Shown one piece after another: positions 50,634 through 63,009 of a stretch of DNA of 64,000 nucleotides; the stretch's first letter is position 1, and every line of letters begins with the position of its first letter. The notes under the pieces were generated by a model that saw only the letters and a list, made by a program, of their open reading frames with translations, made no database searches and was not told the DNA's origin. The position numbers and the translations under genes are program-made. This stretch comes from Erythrocercus mccallii (Eukaryota > Chordata > Aves > Passeriformes > Dicruridae): contig VZRG01000160.1 of NCBI GenBank assembly GCA_013397435.1, positions 62,001 through 126,000 on the forward strand, given 5' to 3'.

Positions 50634-50912
50634 ATAGGACAATTAGGACAAAAGCCAACAGGCAGAAACCAATGCACGGGAAGTTCTACCTGAAGACGAG
50701 GAAGAACTTCTTTACCGCGCAGGTGACCCAGTGGTGGAAAAGATTGCTCAGAGAGGTTATGGAGTCTCCCTCACCGGAGATGATTTCAAGAACCATCTGG
50801 ATGCAATGCTGTGCAGTTTGCTTTCGGATGACCCTGCTTGAGAAGGGAGTTTGGACCAGATGACCCACTATGGTCCTTTCCAACTTTACCCATTCTGTGA
50901 TTCTTTGACAGA
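50634..50912 (+). repeat. CR1 LINE 3' end
   Basis: The order is 'gaagttctacctgaagacgagg' and 'gaacttctttaccgcgcaggtgac' (ORF2 C-terminal). It continues with 'tggaaaagattgctcagagagg', 'tggaccagatgacccactatggtcctttccaac' and the tail ATTCTGTGATTCTTTGA. It is a 5'-truncated avian CR1 of a different subfamily from the copies at 13.5 and 62 kb (shorter 3' UTR wording). Confidence 0.92.
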
Positions 50913-51017
50913 ACATTCACCATATTGAAAAGAACAGATCTTCCAGATACAGTTCACTCGATCATATACTTAACATATATTGCAATCTTTCAGAACTTCC
51001 AATCAGCCACAGTAAGA

Positions 51018-51070
51018 TATAATGTATATATATAATGTATATATATATAATGTATATATATAATGTATAA
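51018..51070. repeat. TAATGTATATA minisatellite
   Basis: A unit of roughly 11-18 bp (TATAATGTATATA) is repeated about four times. Frames over it are low-complexity. Confidence 0.88.
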
Positions 51071-51580
51071 TTTGAATTGATTCTTAAGGGAAAATAAGTA
51101 TTCCAGACATATGACCCAAAGAAGCTACAATCCATACAGAACCACATAAACTAATGTGATTGGAAGAGGGAACAGAAATACCCCTTTGTGATAAACCCCC
51201 AAATAGTTGCATTTGAATGATTCAAGCTCCTTGCTCAATCTTTATGCTCCCATAGTTTCTATTAATTTTAGTCTCTCCTCTCCTGTGATTTGCCATAGTG
51301 CTACATCTTCATTGGTATACTTCTGAAGATGTATTCTAGATTGAGAATGTAGTTCATTAAGGACTACACATTCCCCATTAGATAGAAATTATTTTATTCA
51401 CCCTCTTCTCATAAATAGCTAAATAGTTAAGTTATAATTTTTGGAAAAAATACTTGTTTCAGTGAAAGGAAACTTTTAGCTTCTGAAAACTCATATTTTC
51501 CATAAAAGCCATATAATTTAATATAATGATGATGGTGAAGACAATGAATGTGAAAATAAATATATTAATAACAATAATAG

Positions 51581-51623
51581 TTATTATTATTGTTGTTGTT
51601 GCTGCTGTTGCTGTTATTATTAT
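51581..51623. repeat. Compound TTA/TTG/CTG triplet repeat
   Basis: (TTA)n passes into (TTG)n, then (CTG/TTG)n and back to (TTA)n over 43 bp, preceded by AATAACAATAATAG, which is partly its reverse complement. The steps look like successive point changes within one triplet array. Confidence 0.9.
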
Positions 51624-54600
51624 GAAAACTCAGTAAAAAATATTCAACTAGTCCAAAAAGGAATGAGTAGCTAACTTTAGTTAGTCCCTGAAATTATGTT
51701 GATTCAGACTTCATTGAAGTAATAATGTTTTTTTCAGAAAGTACATGCAAAATATATTATGAAAGTAGTTAAACCATCTGATACACTATGCTTAGTTTAT
51801 CAGTAGGGATTAACTACTGAAAGAAAATATGACTAGAGGTTGAGATGGAAAGGTTCATTTTGTTTAGGTAATTCTCATGATTAAAAAATACTTTTTTTAG
51901 AATTTTTTTTTTGGAATTTTTGCTTTGACAAAAATAAAGTTAATTTAAAAGTTCATTTATTTCTGTGAAGGGAAACTACTCACACTTCAACTTCCAATGC
52001 TCTTGTGAAGGAGGCAGAGACCTGTTATATCCATGTCTTCATTGTACACCTTCAGAATATTAGATGTAGGATAAGGTCCTGAGTCTACTGAAGACCAAGA
52101 CTCCCAATCTTAGTAGCACAGGAAGGATTTCACTCCCTCCTGAAGTGTGATATCTATTCCAGGCCACACAACAAAATATTGACAGAAGGAAGATTTTTGT
52201 ACACAGAAGATATACATAAGGAGAGATCATGTTGAAAATACAGAAGGATATAGGAGGTAGAATAATTTTCTCCCTGAAGTTCAGTATTCGATTGAGTGTT
52301 TTGATGATAGCATTATGGTTCCTTTACCCAGAAGTCAGACAAATCTGGTTACATAGAGGCTAGATCAGCAGCTAAAACGTCATGTCAGCAATAGAGAATA
52401 ACAACATACACACTGAAGTTTCCCTCTCAGTGTCACATCTGTAAAAACATGACAAGAAGATTACTTTTGGCTATGTTTTCTCTACATCTGTAGGAACCAT
52501 GTCCTTTCTTTCTTCATTTGCCTGTTACTGATTATACATCTGTAACTACATCCCCCTTAAAAGTGAAAATGTTTTTTATGACTGGAAAAGTCAATCTCAG
52601 CATGAGAGAAACACTGTTTTACAACACTGGGGGCTTGCTTGTTTTCCATACTGCAGCAGGGCAAAAAACCAGGCAGCAGCACGTTTATGTCTACTTTTGC
52701 ATTGTGCAGTATGGAGATGCAAGCTTCCTTTTGCTTTTACCTGGATTCAAGTTGCCTGTTTTAGCTTCCACATTTCTTACCTTGACTGGGTGGTTACATC
52801 AACTACTGCCATTAATGGACTGCTAAACACATTTCTGCTCATGGTGTACTGTATGGAGAATGTGCCTACCAGAATCTGCAGCAGTCGGTGTGTATGAGCA
52901 ACTTCAAACATTTTTTGATTTATTCACTGATTATAACTGAATCGTGAACAAAAAAAAAGCAGTATTGTGCCTTTACATAGGAATTTATATCTAGTGGTCA
53001 ACTAGTTCACATAGTGAGGCTGGTGATAAAAGTATAGACAGAACAACTTAGAAACTAATATACTATACAAATATTTTTTATGCTTGAGAACAGGTTTGAG
53101 TCCTATGAACAGCATGCCTTCAGGAAAGGCTACTGCCCTAGCACAGCCTGTTATCTCCAGCTGCACCTCAGAATGAGGATGTGAACAGGAATTAATTTTG
53201 AGGAGATCAATGTTTTCCCCACTGTGTAGACAATAGAGGCATTTGAGATTTGGAATTGCAGCTTTCTTTGAAGGTTTGAGGGTGAAAAGATGGGGTGAAT
53301 GAAGGAGAGACAGCTGTAGTTTTTCTTCCATTCAAGTAACAGTTTTATTATTCAAAACCTACATTTTCTATCTGGATTTAAGGAAAAAAAAACCCACAAA
53401 CCACCAAACCACCAAACACATACATTCCTGAATATGGAAGAGAAATGTAAATATTTAGATTTAAAGATTTTGTCTAAGCAAAATAAAGCATACTTCAAGC
53501 CTATCCTATGTCACTCATTATTAGCATGGATGGAGTGTGGAATAGCTTACTGTTCATGCAATAAAATGGTAGAACTGTGACTGCTCGGTTTGCATTCTCA
53601 GACCATACTTATGCAGTGCCCTTAACAATTTCTAATTACAGCATCATGAGGGACCTCCACATGTGCATCTACTTGTGAGTATAGTGAGTGGGGGCACACA
53701 TACTTTCAGCTAGTGAATTTTACTCCATACCAGCTCAAGAAGAAGAAGAGGACTTGGCTGTGGTCCTGTCAGTGTCACACGTGAGTACTGCAGAAGGCAG
53801 CACCTGGTGTGTGGAGGTGCACGTAGCCAGCTCTGCCTCTTTTCTCTGTGTGACTGCACGTCTCCAAAACACATGCTCCTGGCTGAACCTGCAAATGGGA
53901 AAGAAGCAGATGTCCATCAGCTGGGGATGGAGACTCCTGAGTCTCTAGGATGGGATCCAGTGGCTGGGTAGAGGAACCCTTGGCTCTGTAGCTGATGGAG
54001 GTGGCATCTGTTTATAATATCCATTAACAAGAGGTAGGTGTGAAGAGATATTTTTGTGTTGTTTTCTTTTGTGATAGTTGCTCCTCATCTAACATGCAGG
54101 ATGTGAATGAACACCTAAAAGCTAAACAAGTTTTGTTGTGGTTGGAGCTTAAGACCTAAGCCTCTGAGGCTCACTACTGCAACATGCACAGCCTCTCAGT
54201 CAAACATAGGCACATGCAAAAAGATACTGAATCATGAGTCATATTTTACATATACTTTCACTTGTCATAACTAGAACACTATTTATCTAGAACTCATAGA
54301 CACTTTCCCTCAATCATGGAGTATTTGGTGTGTGAGCTAAAAGTTGTTAAAAGACGTGGATGACATGGTCTGGCTGTATGCAGCTACCACAGAGCTGCAA
54401 GAGGAAATACCAGAAGAAAAACCATACAGTGCAACAGCACAGCCTCAAGAAGCAGGTGGCGAAAAGCTAAGAGGCGTGACTTAATTTACTTTTTCTCTTA
54501 TGTGATTTATTTTTGAGATATATTTCCATTACATAATTAATTTGCCGTAAGCTGTACATATAAAGTCTGCTGATTCTAAATTTAAATTTCGATGATATCT

Positions 54601-57600
54601 GCAGAACAAACCAATTCTGAAGAAAATAAAAGGATATGCAAGAAATTCTAGTGCACATTGCAGTTACTGGCTCATATGAATAGAAGCTCTTCTTTTAGGC
54701 CAAAAAGGACCCACTAAGAAAATGAAAATACTGGAGCATGTGCTTAATGCCACACCTCATCCAAGCTGCTTTATTAAGCAGCTTGAAAATTCTGTCGGGT
54801 CAGAATAGTTTTCAATGGTTTGGTTGTATTCTAAATTCTTCCTCTCACAAAAGTGAATATATGGAGAATTCTCAACCTTTACTTCCACTTAAAGTTATGT
54901 AAATTTTGGCAGGTATTTAACCCTGCTTCCCAGTCAGTGCTGTTGCTACCAAAATCTGAAAACAGGATTTTAAAATATAATACAACCTAACACAAGCAGA
55001 ATTACTTTGACCATTTTTACTGATCAATATTACCTTCACTGAAGGAGCTAAAGTTTAAAGAGATGAGAAATGGCTGTGAGTGTACGCAAAACAGTAAAGC
55101 AGACTTGTTTTTGTTAGACAGGTGGGTATAACTGGAGAAAATAACAGCTACTTTGTCACTGGTACTGATTCATCGCACACTTAGCATTATATTTGAATTC
55201 CACTTACAAAGTATAAAAAGAATACTTCACTAAAAACTTGCAGATAGAGTATTGCAAGCTTTTAAAATGATACATTTATTTTTAAATGGGCACTGGGCTA
55301 ACTGCGGATTTCTACTGCTGCGGAACATGTACAGTTATGGTCCAACAGCTTTGCTGTCATCCCTGCAGTCAGATTACTGAAGTGCAATTCTGTTTTGGGT
55401 TAACTTTATTTCTACACAGGTGTTTTAGAACGGGTTGTTGTTCCTTCCTTTATCCTGCAGGGAAACCCAGCATCTAAATTTAGCTAGTGATAAAAGGAGG
55501 AGAAAGGCACATAAATGTTGAAGTTAACATCCATGGTACAAACTCATTTGACATGTCATGTGCATTGATCAACCTAGGTTCAACTTGTAAATGCACTTCT
55601 GCCTGATTAGTGGTTGCCTAAATTAGAGGCTGCACATGATTTCAGAGTTGGAAGATTCAGCAAAAAGAAATGAAGAGTGGTTTGTACCAGGAATGTTTAT
55701 CTTGCAAAGCAGGAATGAGGCAAGCAAAGTCTAAGTTGTTTAATCAAGGTAATTGTTACTATATCAATTAGCCTCACTATATTAAATATTATTAGACTAA
55801 CATCACCATTGTAGCTAAGGACAAAAACTGGAAGCAGTTTTACAATGGCTGGAAACATTAAGAAAGATAACTGTAAAAATTCTGTGATTCACTTATACAG
55901 TTAGGCAAAATATTTTCACAAAATTGCGGGACTGTATGCAAAATATTATTCTGTAATTTGCTTGGCTGTATCTGTCCATGTTTGTTTCATTTTATCTTGC
56001 ATTTTCAGTTGCTCTAAAATTCATCTGTATTGTGATAGCACAAAATAACAATAATCATAGGTGAGGGTAGTGTTCAAATGTGCACCAGAAAGGTTACATA
56101 AGAAAAACAGAGCTTATCTCATCACATCTGCTCTCTAACAGTTATCACAGCATTTCTGACAGGATTCTAGAAGAGACTTTACTGTAGAATGACAGGTTTC
56201 CTTGTGCTCTTCTGAAAATGAAACTGTATGTTCTGTGTGACATCATCTGTTGGCTGAAGATGAGAATCAATATCCCAGTTCCATGTACAGCTTAAAGCAA
56301 GTTAACTTGGTATCTTAAAGTTCTCTCCAGAGTGAAAATATTCTTTGAATCCCAATTTCATGCCTGAGTCAATTCACATACAGTGAATGAAAGAAAGAAC
56401 TGAAAAAACCTCATATTAATAAATTCCCTACTCCATATGTAAGAGGCTGTGGGCCTGATTTTCTGAGTTTGTGCAATTTTCAGGCTGTTAGTGGGTGATT
56501 CCTTCTCTTGTGAGAACCCATTCCTCTCAAGGACAGTGAAATGTAAACAAGTCTTCTATCTTTCATAAACACTTCTAGGTTTCTCATAGTAATTCTCACA
56601 CAGATGTTGTTTCTATTATTTAACCAATGAAGAGAAGTGTTGTCTTTACTAAATCAATCATATGGTTCTTTAGTGCAGCATGTTATAAAAAGGCTGTGCG
56701 AAATTAATAAAATAGCCTTCTGATTCATTTTTCTATCCGGAGTCAAGCTCTTCCTTTCGTGTCCAACTGTGACAAGAGGTTGTGCCATTCCTATATCCAC
56801 AGATGCCACATTATATTACCACAACATATGTGAATAGATTTTCATGCATGTGGTGTCAATCAAAGACTTGCAATCCTTAGAAGTACATGCCCAACCAAGT
56901 GTCTGAATGTCTTCTGAGTCTCATTAGTAGATCCAAGTGCCTATAATCACGGTAACATAATTACATAATTGCAATGGATATTACTGCTTTATCTTGAAGA
57001 ACTTCCTGGGCAAGGTACTCTCAGATAATAAATATCTCTTGCCAAAGGGCATCTTTTCCAGCAGGGCATTGCTATATATGCCATTTTGAAGATTTTCCTA
57101 GGTGAGGTAGTCATATAAAATGACACATGACTTTCAGCATTTTTTCCCTTCTTATAAGGAATTCCAGATAAATCTGGTTGCAATTCCAAGAAAGTCCTTC
57201 TATATAACTTTTTGTGAATGGAGTGTCAGTGAAAAGATTATGATAAAGCAGTGGCATTTACTGGTTGCTATCAGGACCACTGCAATTGCACAGCAGATAG
57301 CAATCAGACTCTGCTGAAAAATGGATACTAAAGCAGATGGCACAAAGATCTGAGGCCCAATACTAGTGTCTGTAAGATCTGCATAACACTTGCAGGGGGT
57401 GGGCGATAGCTGATTCAAAGAGCACATCTTACTCTTTTATCAAGCTGTGAAAACTCAATAAAAATTTTCATAAATAATGGGACCTAAAAAGAGTTATTCT
57501 GAATCATAGTATGAATGGTAACAGGGTTTTCCATGTATTCACTGAAGACCAAGCTTACATTGCAGAGGTCTGTCTAACATTTTTTCCAGGGCCAAGTCAA

Positions 57601-59265
57601 TGGACAGAGAAAGGTTCCTTCAGTAAACTAATTCAAAGCACATGAAGTAAGCTCTGAACTGCCCTTCAGAAGAACCATTTGTCAATAGAGCTTTGGGAGG
57701 AAAGCCTGCCTTAGGTAAAATTAGCTTTTAAGGTTACATTCCTTAATGCAATAAAGAAATTCTTTACAGCAAAATGCTAACGAAAAACAAAGTATTAATC
57801 TATTACGGTTATCAAAAGGAAAGAACTTTTCTCACACTGGTTATGCATACTTAATACGTTTTACAATCTTCTGTGATAAGTTAATTCCAATTGTTTTTAA
57901 CGTCTTCCTGCTTCTCAAGATGGACACTTACAGTTTTGTCATGTCCTGTGGATCCCAGTCTCTGCTCTACAGCTTCTTTGATTCCATACTTTTCACACAC
58001 ACACAGACTTGCAAATTCCGTAAGTATGTACTGAATCCACGGAGAAGATCTAATGGTTCATACAATGTATTCACCTCACACCTGCATGAGCTCTCACATT
58101 AGTTTGCCATAATCAAGTTTAAAATATAAAATAGCTTGCCTCTACTTGACTCGTGTTTTTTAACTTTAAAATTCCCTTACATATATAAAATATCATGAAA
58201 TCTTAATTGTGCTAGGGATTACAGAAACATAGTAGAATGCATCTGCCCCAAACTGCTTGAAATATCAGACAACTGAAAGAGGACAAACAGCAACAAGAAA
58301 ATTTACTGCGGCAAGTCCTTAAAAAAACCCAAGTGTAAACTTCTCACCAGCTAGTGCACAGTCTTCTGGACCACACAGTTCCTGAAATTTGAGACAAATG
58401 AAGAGGTAAAACATCATCAGCTCCATTATTTTTATCAGACTGATTTGTACAGAAGAAACTTAAGTGAACATATGTAGGATAGAGGTTTCTGAATAATAAA
58501 ATGAATTTTTAATATTTAATGAAGATGCAAAATATTAAAAAACCCATACCCTCTCTTAACATATGATAACTATATGACCTTTGAACACTGTTGTTCTGAT
58601 AGATCATTAGGACAGTTGCGTTTCTTTCAAAAGAAATCACTGTAATATAATCAATGTCATTAGAATTAAACTGGCAGAAAAAAGAGAAGGATGTTACACG
58701 TTACTTGCATGTATAAACTTGTGTGACCTCATTCTATTCCATTGTTACCTTACGAATATTTTTCTCTTTACAGTAAATATTATTCCTTAGATATTATCAA
58801 TATTTAATAGAGATGTTGTATTTGTTTCTCTGTTTCCTCTCTTGGGAAATGAAAATGTTATATGTAGTAGATCATTCTACATGACTAACTTTTTATGGTA
58901 GACAGAAAAATGTCAGTACACATTTCTGTTCCAGAAGAGAGCCATCTGAAGTCTCTCCATGTGAGGTATTGCCTTTTTCCTCTGTAAAGGAATGGGACAA
59001 AATGTAAATTATAAGGTCTTGTATTAAAACTATCCTCTACTTGTTCTTCACTATAGATGGCACAATGAAAATTTTCTTCCCTTTCCCATGGTACAGCAAA
59101 TTGGGATGGAAGACTTACACAGGAAGTCTACACAGTTTTAACTTAACAGATTTAATAGAAAGAGGGAAGGACCATTAGACATGAAGTGATTTTCCCAAGC
59201 ATCTCAACCTAAAGGGTTACCTGGCCATTGGGTGTGTAGAGTTGCAACCATAGGTTCATAGGGGT

Positions 59266-59900
59266 CCTGTAATACACAACGACATGAAGGCTTAATCCTC
59301 TAAATTTCTCTACTTTATTAAAAATTACCACAAATACCACACACATTGCTACTAGGAAATCCATGTCATTAATGAAATCCATGTAATTAACAAATGAATA
59401 TCCATAAATATATATACAGAAGCTATTACATTACTGTCAGCAATCAATAATTGGTATCAATGAATAATATATTACCAATCAATATTGCAGTACAACCAAT
59501 AATAGCAATAACCATACACTACTACAGGTTACTACAACTTACCATTAGTGGAGCAAACATACCAGCAGTGTAACAGCAGATATGATAGGTTATCTATAAG
59601 AATATATAAATAATATCAGCAAGGAATGAATTGGACAGATTTCAGAATTGGACAGATTTCAGAAGGGGCCACACTCTCCAAAAGGAGGATGGTGGGATCC
59701 CAGAGGGATCTAGTCACCCCAAAAATGGGGACGACAGACTGAACCAACAAGGTTAATAGTCTCCCTTCAAAACTGATCCATGATATAGAGCTCGGAGTCA
59801 GGCAGGTGTTCCCAGAGAGAGCCCAAAAGCTGATAAAAAGTTCATGTGGTAGTCAACTGTGAAGTTCTCAGAGACCAAGAGGCTCCATTTTCAATAAAAA
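59266..59900 (-). mobile_element. Candidate degraded ERV LTR, minus orientation
   Basis: Read on the minus strand, a GC-richer segment (complement of 59660-59880) leads into an AT-rich region. Near the end is TTTTAATAAAGTAGAG (complement of 59309-59324), then about 45 bp finishing in TTGTGTATTACA at 59266. A polyadenylation hexamer shortly before a ..CA end is LTR-like. I do not recognise the family with certainty, and the other end is not defined. A 17-bp direct duplication (GAATTGGACAGATTTCA) lies at 59628-59661. Confidence 0.35.
59628..59661. repeat. 17-bp direct tandem duplication
   Basis: GAATTGGACAGATTTCA occurs twice without a spacer and with no differences, so the duplication is probably recent. 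Confidence 0.92.
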
Positions 59901-60822
59901 ATTGATTCTTTTTATAACACTGAGATAGTGCAGGATATCCTACTTTGAGCAACAACTAATTTTTATTTTTTTGCCTGTAACAGACATTAGATGATGGTGG
60001 GATTTTTCTTTCAGAGCTAGGTGATTTTCCACCTTATCAGATTCTAAATTGCCATTAAAGTCCCTAGGGTTTGTGCTTACCCATGGTATCTCCGGTTCCT
60101 ACTTACCCTGGTTGCACTTGAAAGTGACCAGCTGCACTTTTCAAAGATGTCAATATTTTTTCAGCAGAGAGTTTCTTTTGTTCAGTATTTGTCACTTTCC
60201 TATCAGGCCACTTTTATGGCTGCTCACATCACCAAAGCATTTCAAATATGAGTGCCAGAGCCAAAAGGGAAATTCAGGAGCTGTTTTAAGTATCCAACAG
60301 TCTTTTTTACAGAACGTCTTGCTTCCTAATACTGCACTACTGCTTCACACTTTAACAAATGAATACTATCTGCACTTGGCTGATATGACCTCCATCATTC
60401 TTTTGCGATGAAAAATTACACCAATGCCTGGCACAATGACCAGAGCAGTAGGTTAAATGTTACTGAGTGAGCAAATGGTAGAAAATTATACTGACTTTAC
60501 TGATTTGGGCATATATAACAGCACAAAACCAATGGCCTTTAGACACTGTGCAACTAAAACTGTCACATTTCCTCTTTGAATGATTTGATCTCGTGCATCC
60601 TGCCTAGAAATAATAACCCTCAGGTTTTGTTGCAAGATACTCCTTTGCTACATTCCCTCCAAACATTAACATTGTTCATCTATAAGACATTTGTTCATCT
60701 ATAAGACATTCAGTGATTCACTGAAGATAAAGGCTCAGAAAAAGGGACCACTGTCCCTTTATTTGATACCTGTTGCTCTTTGCAGATGAAAATCAAAGGA
60801 AAAACAACAGAAAATGACAATT
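59901..60822. other. Intergenic, no gene supported
   Basis: The 120-codon plus frame 60049-60411 has no recognised domain. An 18-19 bp unit (TTGTTCATCTATAAGACAT) is duplicated at 60671-60710, just left of the palindrome. Confidence 0.45.
60671..60710. repeat. 18-19 bp tandem duplication
   Basis: TTGTTCATCTATAAGACAT occurs twice in tandem with one extra T at the junction. It is about 110 bp from the large palindrome. Confidence 0.88.
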
Positions 60823-61037
60823 CATTTAACATATCAAAAGCAAGATACTAATGTCAGAAATTCTCTTACTAATTTTCAAAAAGTTACGGACTTCAAGAGG
60901 GACTACTTTTACTCACTGCCATGAAACATCAGTTACAAAAGCAGTGAGTAAAAGTAGTCCTTCTTGAAGTCCGTAACTTTTTGAAAATTAGTAAGAGAAT
61001 TTCTGACATTAGTATCTTGCTTTTGCTATGTTAAATG
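60823..61037. repeat. 215-bp near-perfect palindrome (96-bp arms)
   Basis: The left arm 60823-60918 and right arm 60942-61037 are reverse complements over 96 bp around a 23-nt spacer (60919-60941). By direct pairing only two positions differ: 60834/61026 (T against C) and 60899/60961 (G against T, which would pair as G.U in RNA). Both arms have the same length with no indels. Homology ends abruptly outside 60823 and 61037. TTAA is found at 60826-60829 and 61031-61034, near the outer ends. The arms match no CR1, LTR or other repeat I recognise and contain no long open frame. Possible origins are a MITE-like foldback element, a template-switch inverted duplication, a hairpin RNA precursor, or an assembly or amplification artefact. 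Confidence 0.95.
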
Positions 61038-61384
61038 TTTCTAGATTTTGTGATAAAAAATTTGGTTGTTTTTCCCATACAGTGAAAAAATGGATGGAGC
61101 CATGGTTCAACAATGAAGCCAAAAGAGTTCTATGTGAGTCGAGCTGCATTCTTAATTAATTGTCACTATATGTTACCTGAATTTGGTGTTTGATTTGAAT
61201 TCCCAGTAAACCCTGATAAACCTCCCACTATATGAACAGTCAAACTGGCATTGCTAAGTGAAATTTGTTTACACTGTTTATCTGTGCATCTCTTGGATGT
61301 ATAGTATATTTGCCCTACCAATTTTTTCCCCTCATTCCACAGGTCAGGAGTGAGCAAGTGACTGTGGGGCTTAGTAGCCAGCTG
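61038..61384. other. Intergenic, nothing recognised
   Basis: Short AT-rich stretch between the palindrome and the LTR fragment. No gene or repeat is recognised. Confidence 0.5.
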
Positions 61385-61596
61385 GGGTTAAAACAGAACA
61401 ATTGGTAATAACTTATATTAATGTTCCCAAGCTGAGTCCATTTTTCTGTGATGGTAATTGTTGAGGGATCTTCCTGTCCTTATCTTGACCCCCTGAGTCT
61501 TTTATTCTATTTTCTCCCTCTCCTGTCCATTGAGGAGGGGGAATAGCAGAGCTGCTTGGTGGGACCCTGGCATACAGCCTACATCAGCTCACCACA
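61385..61596 (+). mobile_element. 3' end of an ERV LTR (same family as 28.8 and 46 kb)
   Basis: The wording 'attggtaataacttatattaat', 'cctgtccttatcttgaccccctgagtc', 'tctcctgtccattgaggaggggga' and the end TCACCACA at 61596 parallel the R-U5 part of the LTRs at 29580-29748 and 46250-46442. The AATAAA of the family is degraded to AATAAC. The upstream LTR part is absent. Confidence 0.75.
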
Positions 61597-61917
61597 AACA
61601 AGAATGTCTAACTCCTGGCTGCTGGAAATATTCACAAATGAGGGGATTAAGTAGGGAAAGTGGAAGTCAGAATTAAATTGGATCTGTGACCTGACATCAG
61701 GATGGTCAGTCAGGTAAATCAAGAGCTAAACTAATCCTGTGCCTGCTAGAGAAAAAGACTGTAATGAACTTAACAAAGCTTTGAATCAAGATCTTTATAC
61801 TGGAAAATTAAATCCAAGGTACTCTCTAAAATCCAGAGCTGCCAATGGACCTTCTGAATATTCAATGTTCTTTACTGAATGAAGATATATTTTTCTAGGG
61901 TATGAAATCATCCTTCT
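61597..61917. other. Intergenic, nothing recognised
   Basis: A 320-bp stretch separating an LTR fragment from a CR1. No recognised feature. Confidence 0.45.
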
Positions 61918-62441
61918 CATGAGACCCCACCTGCAGTGCTGCATCCAGCTCTGGGGTACCCAGCACAGGAAGGACATGGACTTGGAGTGAGTCCAGAGGT
62001 CACCAAGATGATCAGAGGGATGGAGCACCTCTGCTATGAGGAAAGGCTGTGAGAATTGAAAATGTTCAGCCTGGAAAAGAGGAGGCTTTGAGGTGATCTA
62101 ACTGAGGCCTTCCACTACCTGAAAGGATCCTACAACAAAAATGGAGAGTATTTACAACGGCACATAGTGACAGGACAAGGGAGAATGGCTTCAAACTGCA
62201 AGACAGTAAGTTTAGATTAGATACTAAGATGAAGTTCTTTACTGTGAGAGCGGTGAGCCACTGGAACAGGTTTTCCAGGGAAGCTGTGGATGCTCCATCC
62301 CTGGAGGTGCTCAAGGCCAGTTTGGATGTGGCTTTTAGCAACCTGGTCTTGTGGAAAGTGTCCCTGCCCATGGCAGGAGTGGTTGGAACTATATGATCTT
62401 TAAGATCCTTTCCATTCCATTTCATGATTCTATGATTCCAA
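61918..62441 (+). repeat. CR1 LINE 3' end, relatively young
   Basis: It starts abruptly at 'catgagaccccacctgcag' (5' truncation), and passes 'ctccagctctggggtaccc..cacaggaaggacatgga' and 'cagcctggaaaagaggaggc'. It continues with the ORF2 C-terminus ('gtgacaggacaagggagaatggc', 'gttctttactgtgagagcggtgag') and the 3' UTR with 'tgcccatggcaggagtggttggaac'. It ends in ATTTCATGATTCTATGATT at about 62441. Stops and one or two frameshifts interrupt the reading frame. It is the sense counterpart of the copy at 13545-14124 and belongs to a similar subfamily. Confidence 0.94.
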
Positions 62442-63009
62442 TGATTTTCTCTGAAGCGCCTTGGATGCCCTGTGTAGAACGCAGTAGGATACATGGGCAG
62501 ATGAAAGGCATGCTCATAACACATTAGGGCTCATGGGGAGGGCTAGGATATGCAGGGTTTGGCTGCATCAAGAGAGCATGCGTTAATGAAGGCCTCTTTA
62601 AATTGGAGTCCTAGTAGAAAATTACTCTGCTTTTGTTCCAGTGTTCCAGTGCAGCTGTAGCCTTTCATATAATACATAAACCAACATGCGAGGTACAGCT
62701 GCAGCAAACTAAAATATGCACTGAAGAACTGCTACTGGCACACGGCATCAGAGACATGGAGAAGGGCACGCCCTTTCACTGCAGATCCATGGAACATGGT
62801 CTTTACTCGGGGAAAACATAAAGCACAAATCACCTGTGAAAGCTATGCAAGGGCTGTAAACCTGCAACCAGCCACACTGCCAACTCCATGCATTAAAAAT
62901 TACCATTTGGATTCCCAAGAACTCCTTAGGGATGTCACATTGCCTCTGAATTTTTAAATCTTTCTTCACATTTCCCTGCTTTGGCAGACCAGACCTGCCT
63001 TCGAGGACT
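62442..63009. other. Intergenic / upstream of the CpG island
   Basis: Ordinary AT-rich sequence grading into the GC-rich island. No gene is supported. Confidence 0.45.

Larger units (their letters stand above)
50913..59265. other. Intergenic, no gene supported; simple repeats
   Basis: Over 8 kb of AT-rich sequence without a recognised dispersed repeat. It contains TAATGTATATA repeats (51018-51070), a compound triplet repeat (51581-51623) and an ACCAAACC-type patch near 53396. Open frames such as 53002-53331 (-), 52518-52826 (+) and 53688-53948 (+) show no domain, coding bias or splice-site context. Confidence 0.45.

Noticed and set aside
60049..60411. 120-codon plus-strand open frame near the palindrome
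   Set aside because: Hydrophobic, low-information composition with no recognised domain. Most likely chance.
62066..62524. 152-codon minus-strand open frame
   Set aside because: It is antisense to the CR1 copy at 61918-62441.
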